Assembly: GCF_024359545.1 (NCBI RefSeq)
Contig: NZ_JAKQZG010000012.1
Location: forward strand, 62,001-126,000
From: Jiella marina
GTDB taxonomy: Bacteria; Pseudomonadota; Alphaproteobacteria; Rhizobiales; Rhizobiaceae
Direction: 5' to 3'
DNA: 64,000 nt
The first letter of the stretch is position 1; each line of letters opens with the position of its first letter. Shown here one piece after another: positions 26,130 to 35,455 of the stretch. The translations under genes and the position numbers were made by a program. The notes beneath the pieces were generated by a model. That model made no database searches. It was not told the origin of the DNA and saw nothing but the letters and a program-made list of their open reading frames with translations.

Positions 26130-27137
26130 ATGACGATTCTCGCTCCCCAGGAGTCGGCGCTCAGCCAGGACGCCGTCGTGGAAATGGCCGAAAAGGCGCT
26201 CGCCGATATCGGCAAGGCCAAGGAGTCCATTGGTCGGGTCATCTTCGGCCAGGAAAGCGTCGTCGAGCAGACCGTGATCTCCATCCTCGCCGGCGGCCAT
26301 GCCCTCCTCGTCGGCGTGCCGGGTCTCGCCAAGACCAAGCTGGTCGATACGCTCGGCATTGCGCTCGGCCTCGACGCACGGCGCATCCAGTTCACCCCCG
26401 ATCTCATGCCCTCCGACATCATCGGCACCGAGGTCATGGATCAGGACGAAACCGGCCGCCGTTCCTTCCGCTATGTGAAGGGTCCGGTCTTCGCCCAGCT
26501 CCTGATGGCCGACGAGATCAACCGTGCCTCGCCGCGCACCCAGTCGGCGCTCCTGCAGGCGATGCAGGAATACCACGTCACCGTCGCCGGCGAGCCCTAC
26601 GACCTGCCTGCCCCGTTCCATGTGCTCGCCACCCAGAACCCGCTGGAGCAGGAGGGCACCTATCCCCTCCCCGAAGCGCAGCTCGACCGCTTCCTCATGC
26701 AGGTCGACGTCCACTATCCGGACCTCGCCTCCGAACGGCGCATCCTGCTTGAATCCGGCGGCGAGAGCGACCGCGCCGAGCCGGTGCTGACCTCGGACCG
26801 CCTGCGCGAGATCCAGGCGTTGGTCCGGCGCATGCCCGTGCCCGAAAGCGTCGTCGAAACCATCCTGACCCTCGTTCGCTCGGCGCGGCCCGGCAGCGGA
26901 CACAAGGAAGCCGACACCCACATCGCCTGGGGTCCCGGCCCCCGTGCTTCGCAGTCGCTGATGACCTGCGTGCGCGCCCGTGCCCTCTATGACGGCCGGC
27001 TCGCGCCCTCGGTCGACGACGTGCTGGCACTCGCCGAACCGATCCTGCAGCACCGCATGGCGCTCAACTTCGCCGCGCGTGCCGAGGGAATGAGCGTGCG
27101 CGACGTGATCGCGGCGCTGAAGCGCGACATCGGCTGA
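26130..27137 (+). CDS. MoxR family AAA+ ATPase
   Basis: 335-aa AAA+ ATPase of the MoxR group, which act as chaperones that mature or insert cofactors into vWA-partner complexes. Walker A is GVPGLAKTK, Walker B LLMADEINRA, and sensor I ATQNPLEQEGTYPLPEAQLD, typical of MoxR. ATG 26130 is taken as the start, with GGAG upstream. It leads an operon with DUF58, DUF4159 and a vWA-like membrane protein; the DUF58 gene begins within 15 bp of its stop. Confidence 0.93.
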   Translation: MTILAPQESALSQDAVVEMAEKALADIGKAKESIGRVIFGQESVVEQTVISILAGGHALLVGVPGLAKTKLVDTLGIALGLDARRIQFTPDLMPSDIIGTEVMDQDETGRRSFRYVKGPVFAQLLMADEINRASPRTQSALLQAMQEYHVTVAGEPYDLPAPFHVLATQNPLEQEGTYPLPEAQLDRFLMQVDVHYPDLASERRILLESGGESDRAEPVLTSDRLREIQALVRRMPVPESVVETILTLVRSARPGSGHKEADTHIAWGPGPRASQSLMTCVRARALYDGRLAPSVDDVLALAEPILQHRMALNFAARAEGMSVRDVIAALKRDIG

Positions 27138-27151
27138 GCCGGGACCGCTTG

Positions 27152-28063
27152 ATGCCGATCGGCTCCACCGTCGAACTCACCAGCGCATCGGACGCCCTCG
27201 TTCGCGGGCGGCAGCGCGCGATCCTGATGCCCGATCTCCTGATCGAGGCGCGGCGCATCGTCTCGACCGTGATCGCCGGATGGCATGGCCGCCGCCGTCG
27301 CGGTGTCGGCGAGAATTTCTGGCAGTTCCGCCCCTTTGTCGAAGGCGAGCAGGTGTCGCGCATCGACTGGCGCCGCTCGGCCCGAGACGATCATGTCTAT
27401 CTGCGCGACCGGGAATGGGAAGCTGCCCACACGGTGTGGCTTTGGGCCGACCCGTCGCCCTCCATGCGCTATCAATCGCAGGCGGCTCAGGTTTCCAAGG
27501 AATCGCGCGCACTCGTCCTTGTTCTGGCGCTGGCCGAACTTCTGTCGCGCTCGGGCGAGCGCATCGGCTATCCGGGCGTGATGGACCCGATCTCGGCCCG
27601 CAACGCCGCCGAGCGCGTTGCCGCCGTCCTCATGGGCGATCGGCCGCAGCATGACTTTCCGCCAGACGACAGGCTGAAGCGCTTCTCCGAGATCGTCATC
27701 ATCAGCGATCTCCTCGATCCGCTGGACGAAATCCTGGAGCGGGTCGACCGGATCGGCCGGCGCGGCATTCGCGGCCATCTGGTGATGATCGCCGACCCGG
27801 CCGAAGAGACCTTTCCCTATGCCGGGCGCACCGAATTCCGCGATCCCGAGAGCGGCGGCCGCCTGACTGCCGGACGGGCCGAGACATTGCGCGAAGAATA
27901 CAGCGAAATCTACATGGCCCGCCGCGAGACCATGGCTCAGCATTGCCGGCGGCTTGGTTGGAGCTTCATTCCCCACCGCACCGACCGGCTCGCCTCGGAA
28001 GCGCTCGTCGCGCTCCATGCGCGCTTGTCCGGTGTTCCGCAGGCCACGGGGCGGCGCTCATGA
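27152..28063 (+). CDS. DUF58 domain protein
   Basis: 303-aa protein, partner of MoxR ATPases. The DUF58 signature is RRRRGVGENFWQFRPFVEGE followed by RIDWRRSARDDHVYLRDRE, and a vWA-like fold follows (TVWLWADPSPSMRY with an altered MIDAS). The TGA overlaps the ATG of the next gene by four bases. In Bacteroides and Francisella the comparable Bat genes support aerotolerance or envelope stress resistance; that role here is inference. Confidence 0.9.
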   Translation: MPIGSTVELTSASDALVRGRQRAILMPDLLIEARRIVSTVIAGWHGRRRRGVGENFWQFRPFVEGEQVSRIDWRRSARDDHVYLRDREWEAAHTVWLWADPSPSMRYQSQAAQVSKESRALVLVLALAELLSRSGERIGYPGVMDPISARNAAERVAAVLMGDRPQHDFPPDDRLKRFSEIVIISDLLDPLDEILERVDRIGRRGIRGHLVMIADPAEETFPYAGRTEFRDPESGGRLTAGRAETLREEYSEIYMARRETMAQHCRRLGWSFIPHRTDRLASEALVALHARLSGVPQATGRRS

Positions 28064-30921
28064 TCGGCGGTCTGTCCCTCTCCTTCGGCGCGCCTTTCGT
28101 GCTCGTCGGCCTTCTGGCGCTGCCGGTGATCTGGTGGCTGTTGAAGCTGACGCCGCCGCGCCCGCAGACCGAGACCTTCCCGCCATTGCGGATCCTCCAG
28201 CGCGTCCTGAAGACCGAGGAGACGCCCTCTAAGAGTCCGTGGTGGCTGACGCTGCTGCGGCTTCTGCTCGCGGCGCTGGTCATCTTTGCGCTCGCCATTC
28301 CGACACTCAATCCGCGCGAGAGCCTCGTCTCCGGCTCCGGCCCGCTCGCTCTCCTCGTCGACAATGGCTGGTCGTCCGGCGGCGACTGGGACGCTCGGCG
28401 CCGGGCGGCGGAGGACATCATCACCCAGGCCGGCGAGGCGGGCCGCCCCGTCGCCCTCGCCTTTACTGCCGAAGGCAGCGGCGACCCGGCCACGCCGGTC
28501 GAGGCCGCCACGGCGCTCGAGCGACTGGCAGCGGCCCAGGTGCGGCCGATCCCGGTGAACCGCACCGCCGCTGCCGACCGCATCGTCACGGCGCTGGAAG
28601 GCGAGACACCGGGCTCGCTGATATTTCTCTCCGATGGGCTCGACAGCGAGGACGCCCAGGGCGCGGCCGCAGCCCTCGCGGCCCTCACCCCCGGCGAGGC
28701 CATCCTCTATTCGCCGAGCATCGACGACGTGGTCGCCCTGACCAATGCCGACAATTCCACCGATGCTCTGGTGGTTTCGGCAGTACGACCGGCGGGAATC
28801 GCCGGCGGCGACTTCACCCTGACGGCGCGCGACGCCCAGTCCCGCGAGATCGGCAGCGCGCCGGTCGAATTTTCGGGCGAGGACGGTCGCGGGGAGGCCC
28901 GTTTCGCGGTGCCGGTTGAACTCCGAAACGACATCTCGCGCATCGAGGTTCAGGGGCTTGCCACGGCGGGCGCCGTGCGGCTTCTGGACGATTCCTTCCG
29001 GCGCCGGCGTGTCGGGCTGGTCTCGGGCGAATCCGCCGATGCAGCCCAGCCGCTGCTTTCGCCGCTCTATTACATCTCGCGGGCGCTGCAGCCCTTCGCC
29101 GATCTGGCGCGGCCCGCCAGCTCCAATCTGGCAGAGGCGATCCCCCAACTGATCGAGCGCAAACCCTCCGTCATCGTGCTCGCCGACATCGGCGTGCTTC
29201 CGGCCGAGGCCGAGACCGCGATGGAAAAATTCGTCACGGACGGCGGTTATCTCGTGCGGTTTGCCGGTCCGCGCCTTGCCGCGACCACCGGCGAGGACGA
29301 TCTCGTCCCCGTCAGGCTGCGCGCCGGCGAGCGTCAGTTGGGCGGTGCGATGTCATGGTCCGAGCCGCAGAGAGTGGCGGCGATGAGCGACGAGAGCCCG
29401 TTTGCGGGCATCGACGTGCCGGAGGACGTGACCGTGTCCCGGCAGATCCTCGCCGAACCCTCGGCCGATCTGTCGGAGCGCACCTGGGCGAGCCTCGCCG
29501 ACGGCACGCCGCTGGTCACGGCCGAGCAGATGGGAGCCGGAACGATCGTACTCTTCCACGTGACCGCGGAAGCCACCTGGTCCAACCTGCCGATCTCCGG
29601 TGCCTTCGTCGACATGCTTCGCCGCATCGTCAATCTGTCGCGCGCCACCTCAGGGTCTCCCGACGGCCAGACGACGGCAGACAGCCTGCCGCCTTACCGG
29701 CTCCTGGACGGCAGTGGCCGGCTCGTCTCCCCCGGCCCGGAGGCCCAGCCCCTGGTTCCCGCCGCCGATGGGACGCCCAATCCGGTGACGCTGGAAAATC
29801 CGCCGGGCCTGTATGGCAGCGAGGATGGCTATGTGGCGCATAATCTCCTCGCCGCCGACGACCGCCTGGCGCCGCTGCCGGAACTCGATCTCGGTGCGCC
29901 GGTCGAAACCCGGCCCTATGCCAATGAGGACAGCCTCGATCTGCGCCCCTGGCTCTTCGCTGCCGCGCTCGTGCTCTTTGCCCTCGATGCCCTGGCGCTC
30001 CTGTGGCTGAACGGCGCGCTCAACCGGCTCGGCTCGCTGTTCTCGCGGCGCCGGAATGCGGCCCTGCCCGGTCTCGCCCTGGCCATTGGCGGGCTGGGGC
30101 TTGCCGCCGCATTGGTGGCCGTGCCGAGTACGCCCGCTTCGGCGCAAAGCCTCGAAGAGGCGCGCAATTTCGATCTTCAGCGTGCCATCGAAGCCACCTC
30201 CAAGACCCATCTCGCCTATGTCGAAACGGGTGACGAGGCGACCGACGAGCGCTCCCGGGCGGGTCTGCGCGGCCTATCCCAGTTCATTGCCGCGAAGACG
30301 GCGCTGGAACCCGGCGAGCCCATGGGCGTCGACATCTCGAGCGATGAGCTTTCGTTTTTCCCGATCATCTACTGGCCCGTCACCGCCGAAGCTCCGATGC
30401 CGGAAGAGGACGCGATCAGCCGGATCGACGCCTATATGAAACAGGGCGGCACGGTGCTCTTCGACGTCGCGGACGACTCGCTGTCGTCCCTCTCGGGCAG
30501 CGTCTCGGCAGGCCAGCGCCGTCTCCGCGATCTCCTCGCCGACCTCGACATCCCGCCGCTGGAGCCGGTCCCGCAGGACCATGTCCTGACCAAGGCCTTC
30601 TACATCATGGACGAGTTTCCCGGCCGCCATTCGGATTCGCCGCTCTGGGTGGAGTCGCTCGTCCAGGAGGCCGATGGCACTGCCCGCCCCGCCCGCGGCG
30701 GCGATGGCGTCTCGACCCTGATGATCACCGCCAATGATTTCGCCGGCGCCTGGGCCGTCGACGAGCAGGGCCTGTTCCTCTACCCGACCGATTCCGCCGA
30801 TCCCGCCCAGCGCGAATATGCCTATCGCGCTGGGGTGAACATCGTCATGTATGTCCTGACCGGCAACTACAAGGCCGATCAGGTCCATGTGCCTGCGCTT
30901 CTGGAGAGGCTCGGCCAATGA
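28060..30921 (+). CDS. membrane protein with BatA-like N-terminus and DUF4159 C-terminus
   Basis: 953-aa inner-membrane protein. The N-terminus (about 1-85) has two membrane spans in the BatA/aerotolerance arrangement (FVLVGLLALPVIWWLLKLTPP; LLRLLLAALVIFALAIPTLN). A vWA-like domain follows (LALLVDNGWSSGGDW). Two further membrane segments lie near 635-655 and 670-695. The C-terminal 220 residues form the DUF4159 domain (YWPVTAEAPMPEEDAISRID; FYIMDEFPGRHSDSPLWVE), a glutamine-amidotransferase-like fold. It overlaps both neighbours by four bases. Its biochemical function is unknown. Confidence 0.88.
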   Translation: MIGGLSLSFGAPFVLVGLLALPVIWWLLKLTPPRPQTETFPPLRILQRVLKTEETPSKSPWWLTLLRLLLAALVIFALAIPTLNPRESLVSGSGPLALLVDNGWSSGGDWDARRRAAEDIITQAGEAGRPVALAFTAEGSGDPATPVEAATALERLAAAQVRPIPVNRTAAADRIVTALEGETPGSLIFLSDGLDSEDAQGAAAALAALTPGEAILYSPSIDDVVALTNADNSTDALVVSAVRPAGIAGGDFTLTARDAQSREIGSAPVEFSGEDGRGEARFAVPVELRNDISRIEVQGLATAGAVRLLDDSFRRRRVGLVSGESADAAQPLLSPLYYISRALQPFADLARPASSNLAEAIPQLIERKPSVIVLADIGVLPAEAETAMEKFVTDGGYLVRFAGPRLAATTGEDDLVPVRLRAGERQLGGAMSWSEPQRVAAMSDESPFAGIDVPEDVTVSRQILAEPSADLSERTWASLADGTPLVTAEQMGAGTIVLFHVTAEATWSNLPISGAFVDMLRRIVNLSRATSGSPDGQTTADSLPPYRLLDGSGRLVSPGPEAQPLVPAADGTPNPVTLENPPGLYGSEDGYVAHNLLAADDRLAPLPELDLGAPVETRPYANEDSLDLRPWLFAAALVLFALDALALLWLNGALNRLGSLFSRRRNAALPGLALAIGGLGLAAALVAVPSTPASAQSLEEARNFDLQRAIEATSKTHLAYVETGDEATDERSRAGLRGLSQFIAAKTALEPGEPMGVDISSDELSFFPIIYWPVTAEAPMPEEDAISRIDAYMKQGGTVLFDVADDSLSSLSGSVSAGQRRLRDLLADLDIPPLEPVPQDHVLTKAFYIMDEFPGRHSDSPLWVESLVQEADGTARPARGGDGVSTLMITANDFAGAWAVDEQGLFLYPTDSADPAQREYAYRAGVNIVMYVLTGNYKADQVHVPALLERLGQ

Positions 30922-32996
30922 CTTGGTCCATCGCCTTCGCGCCCTTTTTCTCCTGGCCGATCCTCGCCGCGCTGGCTGTTCCGGCCGCAATCCTGGCGCT
31001 CGTCCTTCTTCTGGCGCGCACGCCCGGCTCGATCGTGCGCATCCTGGCGATCGCAGCGCTCATTCTGGCGCTCGCGAACCCCGTTGTGCTTCAGGAAGAG
31101 CGCGATCCGATGAAGAGCGTGGTCGCGCTGGTGGTCGATCGCAGCCAGAGCCAAGGCATCGAAAATCGCGGCGCGGAAACCGATGAGGCCGCCGCCGCAC
31201 TGAAGGCGAGCCTGGCACGCTTTCCCGAGTTCGAAGTCCGCACGGTCGAGGCGAGATCGGGCAGTTCGCCCTCCGGCGACGCGACCACCGCCCTCTTCGG
31301 TGCCCTGTCGGACGGGTTGAAGGACGTCGCGCCCGCTCGGGTCGCAGGCGCGATCATGGTCACCGACGGCCAGGTCCACGACGTTCCGGAAGACGCTGGC
31401 GCGATCGGCTTCGACGCGCCGGTCCATGGCCTGATCACGGGCCGTGAGGACGAATTCGACCGGCGGATCGAGGTAACGACGAGTCCCCGTTTCGGTCTGG
31501 TCGACGAAGAGCAGCGCCTCTCCTATCGCGTCATCGAGGAAGGGGAAGGCGCCGGTACGGCACCCGTCCAGGTCCAGGCCTATCTGAACGGCGACCTTAT
31601 CGCCCGCGAGCAGGCGACGCCCGGCGCGAACGAGACGTTGACCTTCCAACTGCCCCGCGCCGGCAAGAACATTCTCGAACTCTCCGTCGCAGAGGGCGAC
31701 AACGAGATCACCGACGTCAACAATCGCGCCATTGCGGTCGTCGACGGCATTCGCGAGAACCTCCGCGTTCTTCTCGTCTCCGGCGAACCCCATGCCGGCG
31801 AACGCACCTGGCGCAATCTCCTGAAGTCCGACGCGGCGGTCGACCTCGTGCATTTCACCATCCTGCGCCCGCCAGAGAAGCAGGACGGAACGCCGATCGA
31901 CGAATTGTCCCTCATCGCCTTTCCGACCCGCGAACTCTTCGTCGAGAAGATCGAGGATTTCGACCTCATCATCTTCGACCGTTACCAGGAACGCGGCGTC
32001 CTCCCGTCGCTCTATTTCGACTACATCGCCCAATATGTCGAAAACGGCGGAGCGATGCTGATCGCATCCGGCCCGGAATATGCCGGCAATGAAAGCGTCG
32101 CGCTGACGCCGCTGCAATGGATCCTGCCGGCCCAGCCGACGGGCGGGATCGACGAAAGCGCCTATTATCCGCAGGTCTCCGATCTTGGCCGCAAGCACCC
32201 CGTTACGCGCAGCCTGCCGGGTTCGGAGAGCGAGCCGCCGGATTGGAGCCCCTGGTTCCGATCGATCGATGTCGGTGAACCGCGCGGCGAAACCGTGATG
32301 AATGGGCCGGACGGCAAACCGCTGCTCATCCTCGACCGGGTCGGCGAAGGCCGGATCGCGCTGCTGCTGTCCGATCAGGAATGGCTCTGGTCGCGCGGCT
32401 TCGAAGGCGGCGGCCCGCATGTGGCGCTCTTCCGCCGTCTGGCGCACTGGCTGATGAAGGAACCCGAGCTCGAGGAAGAAGCGCTCGAGGCCGAGGCTCG
32501 GGGCTCCGACCTCGTCGTGACGCGCCAGACGATCGGTGACGATCCAGGCCCGGCGACGGTGATCACGCCGTCGGGGTCGGCCGAGACGCTCGCCCTGACG
32601 AATGTCAGCCCTGGCCGCTGGGAAGGCGTTCTGGAGACCGACGAGCTCGGTCTGTTCCAGGCCGCAAATGGCGATCTGCGCGCGCTCGGAACCGTGGGGC
32701 CGATCAATCCGCGGGAGTATCGTGAAGCGATCTCCTCGGAGGAGAAGCTCGAGCCTATCGCCGACGCAACGCGCGGCAGCGTCCGCCGGATCGCCGAGGG
32801 CGGGTCCGTCGAGGTCCCTCGCATCGTTCCGATCAGCGGGCGAGCCGACGGCGACGGGCGTGACTGGATCGGCCTGAAGACCACAGAGGAAACCATCCTG
32901 CGCGGCGTGGACCGCACGCCGCTCTTTGCCGGTTTCCTGGGTCTCGGCGTGCTTCTGCTGGCGCTTTCGGCCACATGGTATCGGGAAGGCCGATAG
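30918..32996 (+). CDS. membrane protein with vWA-like and amidotransferase-like domains
   Basis: 692-aa protein, last gene of the MoxR operon. Two N-terminal membrane spans (ILAALAVPAAILALVLLL; IVRILAIAALILALANPVVL) are followed by a vWA-like domain (SVVALVVDRSQSQGI; GAIMVTDGQVHDV). A beta region precedes a class I glutamine-amidotransferase-like part (LRVLLVSGEPHAGER; DLIIFDRYQERGVLP). A C-terminal span (FLGLGVLLLALSATWY) completes it. Most of the protein should lie outside the cytoplasm. It starts within the previous gene's stop (ATGA). No catalytic Cys nucleophile is obvious. Confidence 0.85.
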   Translation: MTWSIAFAPFFSWPILAALAVPAAILALVLLLARTPGSIVRILAIAALILALANPVVLQEERDPMKSVVALVVDRSQSQGIENRGAETDEAAAALKASLARFPEFEVRTVEARSGSSPSGDATTALFGALSDGLKDVAPARVAGAIMVTDGQVHDVPEDAGAIGFDAPVHGLITGREDEFDRRIEVTTSPRFGLVDEEQRLSYRVIEEGEGAGTAPVQVQAYLNGDLIAREQATPGANETLTFQLPRAGKNILELSVAEGDNEITDVNNRAIAVVDGIRENLRVLLVSGEPHAGERTWRNLLKSDAAVDLVHFTILRPPEKQDGTPIDELSLIAFPTRELFVEKIEDFDLIIFDRYQERGVLPSLYFDYIAQYVENGGAMLIASGPEYAGNESVALTPLQWILPAQPTGGIDESAYYPQVSDLGRKHPVTRSLPGSESEPPDWSPWFRSIDVGEPRGETVMNGPDGKPLLILDRVGEGRIALLLSDQEWLWSRGFEGGGPHVALFRRLAHWLMKEPELEEEALEAEARGSDLVVTRQTIGDDPGPATVITPSGSAETLALTNVSPGRWEGVLETDELGLFQAANGDLRALGTVGPINPREYREAISSEEKLEPIADATRGSVRRIAEGGSVEVPRIVPISGRADGDGRDWIGLKTTEETILRGVDRTPLFAGFLGLGVLLLALSATWYREGR

Positions 32997-33158
32997 TCTT
33001 TCCCCACCCAAGACATCGATGTTCTTCGATCACTTCTTCGTCATGTCGCCTGCTTACCCACAAGGCTAGGCTTTTGCCCTCGGCCTTTCGGACCGTGATC
33101 CACCATTCCTTCAAGCTTTTCTGGCCGAATTGCACCACGATTCCTATTCGGCCACGCC

Positions 33159-34595
33159 ATGTCCAAACCCGACCCGATCTACAGAGATCTCGTCTTCCGT
33201 GTGACGAAGCCTGTCGCAGGATTGATGATCTGCGCGCTGCTCGCTCTTCTGGCGGTCATCGTCCTCGTCGCCGATCGCCAGACCTATTCCGCACAGGAAC
33301 GTCAGGCGGCCCTCACGCGTCATGCCGTTTCGGTTCAGGCTGAAAACCTTCTCAAGACCGCTCGCGACTACGCCACCTGGACCGAGGCTCTGGACAATCT
33401 GGTCATCCGCTTCGACGCCGCTTGGGCCAAAGAGAACATCGAACTCTGGCTCTACGAGAACTTCGACATCGACACGGCCTTCGTCGTCACCGCCAGGGGC
33501 GAGATCACCTATGCCTTCGTCCATGGCGTTGGCGGCAACCAGCAGTCCCGGCAAGACGTATCGGACGAGCTTCGACATTATGTGGAGGCCGCGGAGAACG
33601 AAGGATCCGTACCGGCCGGCCTTGCGGTGGTGAACGGCCTTCCGGCCAACGTCGCAGTGGCACCGATCGTGAACACCGAAGAGGAACTTCCCTCGGGTGT
33701 CGAGAGACGTTTTCTAGTCGTGGTCCAGTCATTGCGACCCAGCGTGCTGGAGAAGATCGCCACCACTTATCTCCTCCCCGGCCTCGCATTGGGCGAGGCC
33801 AGTGACAGTGGCGAACCCTCGATCGCACTGATGAACGGAAACGCTCGGACCATCGGAGTCTTGGCCTGGCAGGGAGACCGGCCGGGCGATGCCATGATGA
33901 AAATGATGATCCCACTCTGGGGCTTCATGGCACTTGGATTGGCCCTGGTCACCCGCCACATCTTCCGCCAGGCCGACGAGGCCGCCCGTCTGATCGAAGA
34001 GAGCGATCATCGCGCGACCCACGACCTCTTGACCGGCCTTCCGAACCGGGCGGGGCTCATCCGTCATCTCGAGGCAGAATGGTCGAAGTTCGAAAACCGC
34101 CAGCAGCGCTTTTCGGTTCTCTATATCGATCTGGACGGCTTCAAGAGCGTGAACGACACCCATGGTCATGAGGCCGGCGATCAGATCCTCATGGTCGTCG
34201 CCCATCGGCTTCGTTTCTGTCTGGCCAATACGGGCATCGTCGGCCGCATGGGTGGAGACGAATTCATCGTCCTTCTACCCCGCCAGCATGAGACCAGTCG
34301 CGTTCGTGCGCTGGCTCTGGCGCTGATCGCCGCGATCGAGCAGCCGATCCAGATGAAGAATGGCGCCATCGCATCGATCAGCGCGACGATCGGCGCAGCA
34401 ACGGTCACGCCGGGTTGCAGCGATCCGCTCGCCCTCTTGCAGCGCGCCGATAGCGCTCTCAATCTCGGCAAGAAGATCGGCAAGTCGAATGTGCACTTCG
34501 CTTCCTTGACCGCGGGAGAAGGCGCAAGTGCCCCCGCCGCACATAATGCGACAGCGAGCGCAGCATCGCTTGAGCCGGCGCGCAGCGTCCGCTGA
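33159..34595 (+). CDS. diguanylate cyclase with periplasmic CHASE4 sensor
   Basis: 478-aa membrane-bound enzyme predicted to make c-di-GMP. A first membrane span (about 18-38), a periplasmic CHASE4-type sensor (AENLLKTARDYATWTEALDNL is its signature start, cut here), a second span (about 250-267) and a GGDEF domain from about 285 (HDLLTGLPNRAGL; FKSVNDTHGHEAGD; RMGGDEFIVLL near 364). The GGDEF signature is intact. The inhibitory RxxD site five residues upstream is absent, so product inhibition by that route is not expected. It is a single gene. Confidence 0.92.
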   Translation: MSKPDPIYRDLVFRVTKPVAGLMICALLALLAVIVLVADRQTYSAQERQAALTRHAVSVQAENLLKTARDYATWTEALDNLVIRFDAAWAKENIELWLYENFDIDTAFVVTARGEITYAFVHGVGGNQQSRQDVSDELRHYVEAAENEGSVPAGLAVVNGLPANVAVAPIVNTEEELPSGVERRFLVVVQSLRPSVLEKIATTYLLPGLALGEASDSGEPSIALMNGNARTIGVLAWQGDRPGDAMMKMMIPLWGFMALGLALVTRHIFRQADEAARLIEESDHRATHDLLTGLPNRAGLIRHLEAEWSKFENRQQRFSVLYIDLDGFKSVNDTHGHEAGDQILMVVAHRLRFCLANTGIVGRMGGDEFIVLLPRQHETSRVRALALALIAAIEQPIQMKNGAIASISATIGAATVTPGCSDPLALLQRADSALNLGKKIGKSNVHFASLTAGEGASAPAAHNATASAASLEPARSVR

Positions 34596-34622
34596 CATCG
34601 TGCCTTTCCAGGCCCGCGCGTC

Positions 34623-35153
34623 TTATCCGGAACTACGCGCCTCTGTCGCAACGGGCCGTGCCGTGACTGCACCCGACAGGCTCTTGCCCGCAGATCCGAT
34701 CAAATCCAGGATCAGCAATCGCCGCTGATCCACGGGACCTGGCAAAGTGACATCGCCGGGTGGAATTGGTCTGTAGCCGAGAGGCGCATAATAGGGCGGA
34801 TCGCCGACGAGCAGGATCGTGGTCTCGCCCCGCTCCCGCGCAGTCTCCGCGCAAAGACGCATGAGCGCCTTGCCGACGCCTTTGTTCTTGTAGGCAGGGC
34901 GGACGGCAAGGGGTCCGAGAAACAGGCAGTCGACCTCGCCCACCCGGATCGGCGTGAGCCGCACCGAGGCGATGATCGTACCACCGAGTTCGGCGACGAA
35001 AGAGAGCGACCGATCATGCGGCGCCATTTCGCGGACGCGCTCGGCCGCACGAGCAAAACGGCCCGGCCCGAAGGCTTCCTCGGCGATTTCAGCGATGGCG
35101 AGGTCGTGGTCGGCATGTTCCGGCAGGAGCCGGACGTCGGCAAGCGAGGTCAT
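34623..35153 (-). CDS. GNAT family N-acetyltransferase (YhbS type)
   Basis: 176-aa acetyltransferase using acetyl-CoA. The motif-A pyrophosphate loop is NKGVGKALMRLCAETARERG, preceded by CLFLGPLAVRPAY and followed by LLVGDPPYYAPLGYRPI, which is typical of the YhbS/COG3153 group. The substrate is unknown. ATG 35153 gives the common start (MTSLADVRLLPEH). It is convergent with the GGDEF gene. Confidence 0.87.
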   Translation of the reverse strand: MTSLADVRLLPEHADHDLAIAEIAEEAFGPGRFARAAERVREMAPHDRSLSFVAELGGTIIASVRLTPIRVGEVDCLFLGPLAVRPAYKNKGVGKALMRLCAETARERGETTILLVGDPPYYAPLGYRPIPPGDVTLPGPVDQRRLLILDLIGSAGKSLSGAVTARPVATEARSSG

Positions 35154-35455
35154 GGGTGCGCTCTGGGATTTGACGGGACGATCGCATCGCTTCGCGCGTG
35201 CGGACCGATAAAGACGCAAGGATGCAGCGGCTCAATGCCTTTCGGCAGAGATGTCCTCTCGTCGTCGGCTTACCCGCATTGCCAGTCTCCCAAGCATGTT
35301 CCTGCGGTTACCATCCGGACGATCGAAAATCCAGCGGCCACTTGTCGGATGATTGTCATCACCAGCGTTGACGAACCGTCGCGGCGGCGGGGTGGAACGC
35401 GCCCTGATACGAGAGGTTTGACCCTCAAAGCTAATCATCGACGGGACGGAGACAG
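35154..35455. other. intergenic region between divergent GNAT and GST genes
   Basis: About 300 bp with no gene that I can support. It holds the divergent promoters; TTTGACC occurs at about 35417 but lacks a matching -10 at normal spacing. GGAG just before 35456 is the ribosome site of the reductase gene. No RNA structure or repeat was seen. Confidence 0.5.

Noticed and set aside
30879-33011. 710-aa open frame on the minus strand
   Set aside because: It is antisense to the last MoxR-operon gene, low in complexity and without motifs.
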